From positions 62,001 to 126,000 of the forward strand of contig NC_064678.1 of the NCBI RefSeq assembly GCF_023278565.1: a DNA stretch of 64,000 bases, in the 5' to 3' direction. Of this stretch, positions 48,601 through 60,600 are shown piece after piece. The stretch's first letter is position 1. The number at the start of each line of letters is the position of its first letter. The stretch is from Colletotrichum lupini. Lineage: Eukaryota; Ascomycota; Sordariomycetes; Glomerellales; Glomerellaceae. The position numbers and the translations under genes are program-made. The notes below the pieces were generated by a model. That model was given only the letters and a program-made list of their open reading frames with translations. It had not been told where the DNA came from and did no database searches.

Positions 48601-50960
48601 CTAGAAATAATCCCGAAGCATCCCTTTTATAATAATAAAGGTTATACCTAAAATAATAATAAGATAATTATTATAAACGAGGTTACTTTTATCCCCGAGG
48701 AGAGCATAGCTAATATAATTAATAATAATATAATATATAATTACTTTTTTAGTAAGACTATAGCCGATTTAAGCCTTAATACTAAATAGAAATAGAAGTT
48801 TAAAAAGTTTATTAAGCGCCTAGTACTAAATAATTATAAACTCGTTATTTAGTAAGTATAGTACTATATATCTAAGGATATAATTCCCTTAGTATATATA
48901 TACCCTATTTATATAAAGTTAGAGCTTAAGATATATAGTTAAGAAATATTTAAGGACTAGGATAAGTTTAATATAAAAATTTATAAATATCTAATTATAT
49001 ACTTTATTAATAAGTTTAGCATATATTATAATTCTTATTATACTCTTATAAGCGTATATATAATAATTACTAAGCTCTAGGTAAAAGATCGACTCTAATA
49101 GGCTAATATCTTCCCTTTTATACTTAGTCTATACGGTTCGAACTTTAATAATATTATTAAAATATTCTAATCCTTAGCTAAGCTCGACCGCGGTATTAAA
49201 TTATATATTAATAATAAGTACTATATTATAATCGCGCTAATTCTCTATTATATTAAGGATATATTATAGGAAAATAAGAATAGTAAATTCTAAAATACTT
49301 AAGTAAATAAGTTTTATTATTTCTATTTCGTTAGTAATTGATAAAAAAATAGTAATAACCCGGAGTTAGTACTAAATTTCGATATAGTTACTTACGGGCG
49401 CTATTATTATTAGTATATAATTATATATAAGGATATAAATAATCTTATAATAGTGGCTTTTTATAAGTAATATAAAAAAGTATAGGGTATTATAAAAAAG
49501 ACGCTTATATTAGCGTCTATTACCCTTATACTAAACTTAATCTTTTTTTACCCTCTAGATCCTATTTATTTTAAATATTAGGGCCTTACTAAGCTAATAT
49601 ATAGTATATTATTTAATAATATCCTTACTACGTAGGGGTATAAGGAGTATACTCATATACTACGTATCTAGCCCTTTTTACTAAGTTAGGAGCGCCTATA
49701 ATTACTACTTTATTATTTTCGTAGTTACTCTTTAGTAATAAATACTTATTAGTTAGTTATTACCCCGGGTTTATTTCGAAGCTTCCTAATCCCCTATTAT
49801 ATTTACTCTAAATTTATAAATACTATATAAAGCTAGCTTAATAATATTATTAATAATAATATTATTAACTTTATAATAAAGGCTTATACGAGGTTAGTTA
49901 AGTTAAATAGTATCCTAGTTAGTACTAATATTAATAAAGCCGATTATAAGAATATAATAAGTATCGTTATCGAGGCTCGCAAACTATATTAATAGCTATA
50001 TTAAATTACTAACTAGGCTATTATTAATAACCCCCGAGCGTAGAGTACCATTAGTAGTAGTTACTAAGGCTCGATAATACCGCTATAATAGCCCTTTTAT
50101 TAATTATAAGTTAGGTTAGGATCGGAATATATATAGCTATTTACTAAGCCCGTTTTATATAATATTTCTTAATATATAAAAAGATAGTTAACCTAGTTAT
50201 TACTTATTTTTATAATAGAAAATAAGCCTAAGGCTAAGCGAGGACTTATATTACTTAATAAAAGAGCTAAAGGGTATATATTAAATATAGTACGGCCGAA
50301 TATTTATATAGGTATTTATTACGAAGCTATTACTAAGGAGTTTAGAATACTTATAAATATAAATATATTATTAAATAAGAATAAGTATAGGTAAGTAAGG
50401 GGTATAGTAATATCCTACTACTTTAATATTTATTATTATATAATATATTTATTATTAATAGCTATATAAGTAGTTTAAGATAATAGTAACCTAAACGAAC
50501 TATACTAATATTAAAAAGATCTTATTATTAAAAGTTAATATATAAATAACGTAGCGCTTCCTCTTTCGTAATACTTTTTATTATAATAATAGTAAGCTTA
50601 TTTACTAAATATATTAGCTTTATAATAAGGCTCCGATCTTATTTAATAAGGTACTATTTCGTATTAATAAAAAGGATATATAATAAGAGGATATTAAAGA
50701 GGAAGAGCTAGTAAGTATTATTAAGAAAGACGGGGAGTACCGTAATCCCACTATTATTAGTTAAGTTAATAAAGTATAGTACTTAATTAATAAAAATAAG
50801 CTTCTACTTATTAAGGATACGAATATATTATAAACTTTTAGGCGAGCCCTATACTTAGTATATATACGGTATTATATTTATAATAAGATCTAAAACTTTA
50901 GATATAAGGCTATTTAGTAGTCGAACCGTTTTAGCTTTATAGATAAGTAAGTACTATGTC

Positions 50961-51042
50961 TGCTTATTTACTATATCTACTTATTTACTATATTTATTTA
51001 TTTACTATATTTACTTATTTACTATGTTTACTTAGTTAAGTT
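50961..51042. repeat. Tandem repeat, about four units of 17 bp
   Basis: Units close to ACTTATTTACTATATTT follow one another inside the AT-rich element; single-base differences only. Confidence 0.8.
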
Positions 51043-52428
51043 TTATACTTGGTAATTCGAAGTATTTTAAGGGGCCCGGCGACGCCCGCGAAATAAAGTT
51101 AATAATATTTAGGGCCTAGAGAGGGGTTATTAATATTTACTAAGGGGTCCGAAATTACCTTTTTATCTCTTAGTTAATAACTTTAAGTAATTTTATTAAT
51201 TAAATATCGGATATTATTTTATAATATCGCTCTTAACTAAAAAAAAAACTTTAAGTACTACGTATTTATATACTATTGAGATATATAAAGTATAAAATCT
51301 AGGAAAATTACTATTATAATATAGGCCGTGATTTTAAGTTACTTTTGTTATAGTATTAAGGTTTTTAAAGTACTCTCGAAGTACCCTCGGGTTTTTTACG
51401 AATTCGTAGGATATTTACTATTACTATAGCATTATTACCCTATCCCTCGTTAACTATATAGGTAGTATTCGCAATAGCTTCATATTTATAATAAAAGGAA
51501 TTACTAATATTCTTTTACTTTAGTAATTTCTATTAGTATATCTTTACTTATAGTAATTACGTTAAGTATATAAATAGTAATAGGTAGTTTATAATAGGCC
51601 GTATTAATTATATTTTTATTTATAAGATATATAACTTATGCTATATTTTTATTATTATTACGCTAATAGAGATCTTAGATAATAAGGACTATATACTCAA
51701 CTTATATAAGGTGCGCTACTTTAAGTAACCTATTATTATTAGTATTAATACTATCTAGCTTAAGAAGCTATATTTCGTTAAGATCCGTAACTATAGTATC
51801 TAAGTAAAGTAATAAGTAGAGTGGCTATAATATGCTTAGTATTATATAAGTATATCCTTATTACTATTATTAGTCCGACTATATACTAATATATTTATAT
51901 CGTAAGTATTAGTATTATACCTTTGCCTACCTTATACGTCTAAGTATTAGGTAGGTAAGACTATTTATTTCTAATACTTATAGTTACGAGAAGATAAATA
52001 GCTTACCTACCTAATACTAAAAAACTTTATAAGTAGTAGTAGCGGCGCCTTAATACTATAATTTCTAAATAATAAAGTAAGTTAATTATGACGAGCGGCT
52101 TTATTTTCTTTTTTATTAATAGATCTTTATATAAGTAAGCTATATATTTATATTATCTTACTTACTAAACTATTTCTCTAAATTCGATAGGGATAGTAGT
52201 ATTAGAGTTAGGGGTCTAACTTTATAGTAATAGTAATAGCGTTTATTAGATTTAGAGGTTTAACTTTAGGGATTTTACTTAGAGGTATAGGTAGCCGCGA
52301 TATCTGCGTATCTATAGTAATATTATAATATATATAGGTAGTAGTATATTAATATATTTACTTAAATATATTAGTATCCGTGTACCCCGGGCCCCGGGAG
52401 TACCCCCCGGTACGGTCCCCTAATACTT

Positions 52429-52458
52429 TACTTATAACTCCTAAAACTCTTAATAACT
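52429..52458 (-). repeat. Right arm of 30-bp inverted repeat
   Basis: Exact reverse complement of 42659-42688, 9.8 kb away. Immediately inside it lies a GC-rich palindromic patch (52383-52415) that stands out from the AT-rich block. Confidence 0.9.
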
Positions 52459-52610
52459 CTTAGACGATTATTACTATAGCCGTAACTATTATATATTCTA
52501 TTACCGCTATAAAATAAGTAATAATATCTTATTTAATAGTAGTAGTATAGAGTCGCGCAATTACTTTAATAACTCTAATTAATATATTCCCTTATACGCC
52601 CCCGGTAAGG

Positions 52611-53424
52611 TAGTCTACGATCTCGATCGAGCAATTGAGACCCGAGCGCTCGCACCTTTTGGCTCATCCGTGTACCACGCTTGCTATTGTTGGAGTTCGA
52701 TCAAGGTTGATGAGATAGCCGCTTCAGTTCCGACCGAATATCTGCCCGTTCTCGCGAGTTAGACTTTAATAGCTGCGCCTTATCGTCTGGAAAGCGGGAA
52801 ACCTGCTTCCGGACTCCTTCAAATGGTCGATTTGGCGGTTGAGTGATTGACAGCTGAACTCTGACGGAGCTGATTGACGTCGCAATTGTTTGAAACCTTT
52901 TGCAGCAGTGGGTTCGCGATTCCGTTTCCAAGGCTCGGTCAGTTCGATCCTTGAACGGCCCAAACCTTCTCAATCTCAGCTGGGCTCTCTCCAGTCAAGG
53001 TAGTTATCTAGATGTAGCATGTTGTTGTCAGTCATGTCAACAGCAACTAGAAACGCGATTGGATCTTTCTTTGGCGGAGAATCAATCAGGGAAGTTCTCG
53101 AGACTGGAATAGCCGCAAGTGAAGTCTGACTGTAGCAACCAATTGCATTTCCACTATTCCGTAAATATCCATTTTCCATGGAATATGACGTTCTCAAGTT
53201 TGTGTAACTTCCGCTTGAAACCCTTCTTTGCCTCTTTTCCGTGATCATTGGACTATCCAGCATCAAGAAACTTTGGCAAGAGCTGCTGCTAAATTTGTAT
53301 AGAAAGGACCGAATCCGGTAACGTCTTGTTCATGAACAGTCCTGAATCTATTAGGAATCATCGTTTTTTCACTCAACTGCGGATGTCAATCCATAATCAA
53401 CAACATCAAAGTCAAGTTATTAGT
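52611..53424. promoter_or_regulatory. PKS upstream region
   Basis: About 800 bp of normal-GC DNA from the transposon edge to the PKS start. It contains a CTCGATCGAG palindrome near 52624-52633 and a TTTGTATAG box near 53293. No supported gene. With 42020-42590 it probably formed the original divergent promoter shared with the methyltransferase. Confidence 0.5.
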
Positions 53425-54433
53425 ATGGATACAATGCAAGACCAGATACAACCTATCGCCATAGTTGGCTTGAACCTCAAGTTTCCTGGAGACGCTACTT
53501 CGGCGGAATCCTTCTGGGAGATGCTTGAGAATGCAAGGAACGCATCAAGCAAGGTGCCCTCAACCCGCTTCAACGTCGATGCATTCTATCATCCACACCC
53601 TAACCGTCTCGACAGTGTGAGTTATTGCCTTTGATTCAACGTACGTGGCCAACATCTGATTGCTCTGGAAACCAGATGCGTGTTCAAAACGCCCACTTCA
53701 TGAAAGAAGATCCGCGGGCCTTTGATGCTGTCTTTTTCAACATGTCGCCAGCAGAAGCATCCATCTTAGATCCCCAACAGCGCGGGCTCCTCGAGGGCAC
53801 ATATCACACCTTTGAAAACGGTATGAGCCGATAGATGGATGTTCTTGATCAAGGCATGAATCACTAATCGAGAATTTATGGAATCATACAGCTGGCTTAG
53901 CAATGGAGAGAGTTGCTGGTTCCCGCACCTCAGTTTTCTGCGCCTCTTTCGGCCGCGATAGTGATGCCATAGTGGCCCGAGATCCAGAGTTCCAATCCCG
54001 GTACCAAGCAACGTCTTCAGGGTCGTCTATGTTGTCAAACCGCATCAGTCATTTCTTTGACCTCCGAGGTCCATCTTTGACGGTTGACACCGCATGCTCC
54101 AGCGGACTGTACGCCCTTCACCTAGCGTGTCAGAGCATACTCAACGGGGAGTCCGACATGAGCCTAGTCTGTGGCTCCAATACCTATCTCACTCCCGAGT
54201 GCATGAGTTTCCCCTTGAGCAACGCCGGCTTTCTATCTCCGGATGGCCGATCCTATAGCTTTGACCACAAAGCCAACGGTTACGCTCGTGGAGAGGGATA
54301 CGCATTCGTTCTTCTCAAGCCGTTATCCAAAGCTCTGGCGGACGGAGACATTATTCGATCAGTGATCCGTGCCACAGGCGCAAATCAAGACGGGCGGACG
54401 CCGAGTATCACCCAGCCCAGTGCTACCGCTTAG

Positions 54434-57400
54434 CAGCGCTTATACCCATTTAAATTAATCAAACAAATAAGTCAAACAAACAGTCAAATATAGGAATTTC
54501 AGCAAGTTAAATAATTAAATATCGTGAGGCCCTATATTTAACGTATTTAATTAAATATAAGGTTACTTAGAAAAGAAGAATCCGGGGCCGGGCTAATTAA
54601 AAATCGATATTCCTAACTATACCTTATAGAAGTTTATAATTAAAAATATAAATACTTAGAGCGGGATTTAAACCCGCGACTCCTTATTTATAATTATAAG
54701 TTCGGTATTATACTACTTAACTAAATAAATTACTAATAATTACTATAAAAAAAAAGGGCCTAAGTATTATAGAGCTTTAAATTTAGTATCTTATTATATT
54801 TAAAAATTTAAAAAACCTTTAGTACCCCCTTTTTTTAATATTAATAAAACTAACGAAGTTACGTATTATTACTTTTAACCCTTTATAATTATTATAATTA
54901 TTATTAATATTAATTAAATTATATATTAATTAATTTGTTATATTATAATTAATTAATTAGTAATAAGTTATACGATCTTTAGTACGTAGCTACTATTTTA
55001 AATTATTTTATAATTATAAACCCTAATTAACGCTAGCCTCGTATTATTAACTAATTTTAATAATTATAATAGCCTCTTTATCTTTTTAAAAATAATTTAA
55101 AAAGGGAGGACTTTTATTAATAATAATTTAATATTATAAAAGGGCATAAGGCTAAGGAAGTTATAGATTTATTTAGAGGGGGTCTTTACTTAAGAGATTT
55201 ATAATAGAAATATTTAAAGCGAAGTCTTTTAGTTTTATTATTATTATAATAAAATAAGTATTATTACTTATTTTAAAGTAGTAGCTATAAGCTTAGTAAC
55301 AGCTTATTTAAAATTAAAATACTAAGTAATAAATCTAAGCTTTAATAAGTTATTATATCTATTAAAATTCTTTGAGTACGACTTTATATTAAAGAAATAA
55401 AAACTTACTTTTAGTATTATTACGAAGGGCTAAGTAATAAGAATTAAGGAATTAGTAATTAAGTATATTATTAATAGTAATAGCTTATTTATAACTTTTC
55501 ATAATTTTTACCTCCGGGCCCTCTTTTATTAGTTAGATTATAGTATTACTAACGAACTCTTATTATTATATAAAAATATAAAAAAGGAGCTAAGTAGGAT
55601 CTTTATTAAAAAAAAAGATATAATTAGGGTAAAGATCCGGAGGTTAATAATAAAAGTCTATTTATTATTTAATTTATAAACCTTATTAACATAGAATATT
55701 ATTATCGCCGTTTTTATTTACTTTTTAAACTATGCTAAGTAATAAATATAATACCTTATTATTCTATAATAATAGTATAGTGCTTATAATAGGGCTAATA
55801 TTACTTAAATTATAAAATTAGTAATAAACGACTAGGAATTAGGTAACTAAGTTAGAGTAATTATTTATAATAATATTTTAAATAAAGATACTTACCTAGG
55901 TTATTTATATCCTATATTATTTTATATTTATATTTAAGAAGATATTTTCAACTAGAGGATAAGGTACTACGGTTATATTCTTAACCTCGTTAATAAGGCC
56001 TTTTTATTTAGTAATAATAAAAAGATATTTAAATAAGAATTAAATATATTAATTAATACTAAGTAATTTTAAAAAGATCTTAACCTTTAGTATATAAGGG
56101 GCCCTATTAGTAAGCTTCGGAATATTATTAAATTTATTTACTTATTACTTTAATAATATAAGGCCTTCTTCGAAGTTAGTAATAAGATTAATAAAAACGA
56201 TATATTTACTTTTTTTAAAGAGTCGTTATAAAAGCTTATACTAATACTTAATAACAATATAAAATAGAATTTAATATATCTTATAATATAGTGCTTTTTA
56301 TAAAAGAAAAAGTAAATTTATACCTTCTTAGTAACTAGTTAAGCTTATAAAGATTTAAAGTAATAGATCCCTATTAAGGACGTTTTTAATAATAATAACT
56401 AGTAGTTACTAGCTGAGCTAAAAGCGGTACTTAAGCTATTTTATTTCTAAATAATAAAATACTAAAGCTAGGGTAAAGGAGATAATTATAGCCGTTTATA
56501 AGAAGTAATAATAAGTCTTAAGTACTTTATTAACTATTTCGAGGAATAGAAAAAGTTATATAATAAACTTTTTAAAAAAGAGATAAATTTTATAGCTTTT
56601 TAAATCGTAGCGTTATAATCGTAGTTAACGTAAGTAATATTACTTTATTAATAGTTAGCTCGTTATTAATTTATATCCTAACTTCTTTTTTAATTTTTAA
56701 TTTTAAGTAGTATCCCTTATTATATTTAGTTTAAATATATACTTAAGGAGCGGATAAAGCTGCTTCTTAATAATAATTTTAACTCGCGAGGATAATTCTA
56801 ATTATTAATTATTAATACTTAATAAGTTTTTAATAAGTATTATATTAAGTTAGGTAACTCTCCGCTCTATATTATAATAATTATTTTTTATTTTCAATAA
56901 GGATTAAAATAGCTAGAAAAGAGGTAAGATATACCTAAGTAGAGCTACTAACTATTTAATATAAAAAAGGGATTTTATAATTATGAATAAAAATAGTATA
57001 TAAACGAGATAATAAGTCCTCCTCCTCTTCGTTATCTAAGTCCTCCTCCTTCGCTACGATAATTATAAGCTATTTTTAATACCCTTATAATTTTAAAAAG
57101 TATTATAAAAGACTCGTAATATTAATAATAATTAATATTTTAAATAATAAATATAATAATTAACTACGTACTTAAGCTTAATTAATATTACTTATGAATT
57201 ATCCCTTAGCTAGTCCTTAACTTAATTTAATAATAAATTAATTATTAGCTAACTTATTTAATATTAAGTAAGCTTATACTTAATATTTTTATAATCCTTA
57301 TAATAATAATAAATTGCGAGAGGATATTTAGCTTTACGAAGTTAACTTTAATTTTATAGCGATTATTAATAAGATCTTTTATACTAGAGGAGGTCTAATA

Positions 57401-57649
57401 TCTTAAGAACTAGCTTTATAGTAGTATTATAGAAATAAGAGGTTAATTTTTTAATTAGAAGAGCTAATCGAGGTAAAGTTTATAAGTTAATATTATAAGG
57501 ACTTTTATAATAGCTTTATTTAATTCCCGATTAGGAAATTAGTTAAATTTATTAATTAATTATTAAATAATTAAATATAGCGCGAGAAATGAGCTAAATA
57601 ATTAAATACGAACCTTATATTTAATTTGTTTATATGGGTATAAGCGCTG
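54434..57649 (+). mobile_element. hAT-superfamily DNA transposon copy 2, RIP-degraded
   Basis: 3,216 bp with perfect 14-bp ends CAGCGCTTATACCC / GGGTATAAGCGCTG, flanked by the 8-bp duplication CCGCTTAG (54426-54433, 57650-57657). It is collinear with 753-3963 throughout, with many independent transitions, and in the same strand orientation. It interrupts the PKS ketosynthase between the active-site Cys and His motifs. Confidence 0.95.
54654..54730 (-). ncRNA. tRNA-like gene (77 nt) inside hAT copy 2, RIP-altered
   Basis: Same unit as 974-1050: T-arm GCGGG TTTAAAT CCCGC (two bases of the loop changed), same D-arm and CTTATAA loop. Offset from the transposon left end is 220 bp, against 221 bp in copy 1. 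Confidence 0.42.
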
Positions 57650-60600
57650 CCGCTTAGGTTGAGCTCATTCGGAGAACTTATGCTTCTGGAGGACTGGACC
57701 TTTCCGAGACCGAGTACGTGGAAGCTCACGGAACCGGCACACTAGTCGGTAATCCAATCGAGGTTTCCGCGATTAGAGAGGTTTTCAGACCTCATAGATC
57801 TAGCCCGCTCTGGATTGGGTCTGTGAAGAGCAATATTGGCCATCTCGAGGGTGCTAGTGGCCTGGCGGGTTTGCTCAAGACAGTCTTCTCGCTCGAGAGA
57901 GCCATTATACCTCCCATCGCGGACTTTGAAAAGGTGAACCCAGCAATCGACGTCAATGCGCTAGGCGTTCAGTTTCCAACGCGCTCTACGGCTTGGCCTG
58001 CCACTCCTTCTGGGATCCGCCGGGCTTCAGTCAGCTCGTTCGGATATGGCGGATCTAATGCACATGTCGTATTGGATGATGCATACAACTATCTTCGGAT
58101 TCGAGGCCTTACTGGAAACCACCTATCCGTGGCCAAGTCTAATGACTCTTACAAGCCATGTGTTGCGAACAGCAGCACCTCAATTGGAACAGTCGAAGAT
58201 CAGGCCCCAGACGCCGGCATCTCTGATTCTGTTTCAGATGTTTCTGATGATAGTGGTGTCATCATTGGCTCTGAAGACGATGCTGAGCATAGCTCCATCT
58301 CGCTTCTCACATTCTCAGCCGCCGATGAGGATGGTCCACGAAGACAGGCCTCGGCGTTGCAAGATCACGTCGCTACCCAGCGAATGTCGCGAAAGAGAGC
58401 ACAGAGAGTTTTCCTTGCCGACCTAGCCTACACACTCTCTCAGAAGAGCATACTCAATTGGAGAGCATTTGCAGTGGTCAAGTCGGAAGCGAACATGGGC
58501 AACAACCTCGCAGAGATCCTCTCCCCCATTACGTCAGTCTTGTCATCGAAGAGGCCAGAGCTCAATTTCGTCTTCACAGGCCAGGGAGCTCAGTACCCGC
58601 GCATGGGTCTCAAGCTGATGCGTTACGAAGTATTCCGGCAGAGTCTGATGGACTGCGACGAGTATCTGCGGTCTCTTGGTTGCGAATGGTCCGTCCTCAC
58701 AGAGCTTCGGAAGGCCCCGGGATCGTCCAGAATTCAAAAGCCTGAAATTTCACAGCCCCTTTGTACCGCTCTACAGATTGCCACTGTCGACCTTCTCCGA
58801 AACTGGGATATCATACCACAATCCGTATGCGGCCACTCATCGGGTGAAATCGCGGCAGCATATTGTGCTGGAGCCCTTGGTCGCCAGTCTAGCTGGAAGA
58901 TTGCATACTTTCGAGGCGTCTTGGCAGGTCGATTGGCATCTGATGCGTCTCGGAGCAAGACGACGATGATGTCTGTTGGCCTCGGCGAGGCAGCCGTACG
59001 CCCCTATCTTTCAAACAGGCTCTCGATAGCTTGTATCAATAGTCCAGCCAATGTGACGATTTCAGGGCCGACTAAAGAGATCCAGCTCCTGTTTGAGAGA
59101 CTGGAGAAGGAAGAGATCTTCGTCAAAAGACTTCCTGTTGATGTTGGATATCACTCTCCGGCCATGGAAGTTGTCGCAGCCGAGTATCAAGATCGAATCC
59201 GTGATATTGGCGCACCTACTGGCTCAGCCGCCGAGAGGTTACGCAAGGAGTCTCTCGTATCCTTCTACTCCTCAACCGAGGGAAACCTCACATCTTTCGA
59301 GGCTGTGACGAACCCTTCGTATTGGGTAAAGAACCTTGTCTCTCCAGTTCTCTTCTCAGGTGCTCTCGAAGCCATGACCGGATCGAAACATGGAGGGCAA
59401 CACTTCCTCGTAGAAATCGGTCAGCAGTCAGCTCTCAGACGACCTGTGCAAGATACCTTGACTCCTCACCTCGGCAATAAGGCTGCTAAGAAATGGCAGT
59501 ACGTCAGCGTATTGAAGCCCAACGTCGATGATGATCGATCATTGATGGAGGCTCTCGGCAGTCTCTGGGCAGCAGGCATCCCGATTTCTTTGTCCAAGCC
59601 AAACCAGGAGTCGACTCAAATATCGCGGAAACCGAAGATTCTGGTGGACCTTCCTTCATACCCCTTCAGTCGGTCTCGGGAGTTCTGGGAGGAGAGCAGG
59701 CTGAGTCGCAACTACGCAAAGCGTCCGTGCCGTAGGCATGCTCTTCTGGGCATCAGAGACCGTGACTGGAATCCCGAAGAGGGAAGTTGGAGGCACTTGA
59801 TCCGATCCCAAGAGAACCCTTGGATCCTGGATCATGCCTTGAACGGCTCACCGCTGTATCCCGGCTCGGGTATGCTTGTCATGGCCATCGAAGCCGCCCG
59901 TCAACTTGCCACACCAGTTGAAAATCGCATCCGCGGCTATCAGCTAGACAACGTACGCTTTTTGAGAGCCATTGATGTAGACGACTCAGAGCGCGGCACA
60001 GAAGCAAAGATTGTGATGCGGCGCCGTCGACAGGCCACCAACACAAGCGGACAACAGCTCTGTTACGACTGGCGGGTTTTTGGGACCAATGGCGACGACT
60101 GGAACGAATGCGCTTATGGAAGCATCAAAGTCGAACTTGAACCGGAGCAAGCCTTGGGATCCGAACAGGCCGCCGCTTCTGAGGCACGTCGGTCCCGCTT
60201 CGAGACGTCTATCAAAGAGCAACTTCAGGCAGACGTCGACAAATGCCGTCTGGTCGTGCACCCCAGCCAATTGTACAAGAACATGTCCCAGCGATCAGGC
60301 TTCGATTACGGACCGTACTTCCAGTTGCTGAAGAACATTTCCTACGATAGGGAAGGTCATGCTACAGCCATGCTGTCAGCGAGAGATTACACTTCAAGCA
60401 TGCCGTACGCTGGAGAAGACCCGTGCGTGGTTCATCCGAGCACGTTGGACGCAGTTTGTCACCTTCAGATGGTCGCCCTATCTCAAGGTGGATGGAACGC
60501 CGTCCCTACGATGATGTTCTCGCACCTGCGAAATTCATGGGTGTCGCAAAAACTGTTCGTGGCACCTGGGAACCCCCAGCTGCGAGTTGCAACTCGAGAG

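Larger units (their letters stand above)
42590..52610 (+). mobile_element. About 10-kb DNA transposon, RIP-degraded, probably EnSpm/Tnp2-like
   Basis: A continuous AT-rich block with no LTR-type direct repeats at its edges. A perfect 30-bp inverted repeat lies near the ends (42659-42688 and 52429-52458), which suggests a TIR element. Between about 48400 and 50400 the plus strand reads as one degraded frame with stops only at Q/W sites. It keeps patterns such as PFILSPYGSNFNN..., LDRGIELYIN..., LDPIYFKYQGLTKL, LLLYYFRSYSL and TPGLF, like the large fungal Tnp2-related transposase family. The exact boundaries and target duplication could not be resolved, and the left side may hold a second element. 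Family assignment is tentative. Confidence 0.55.
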
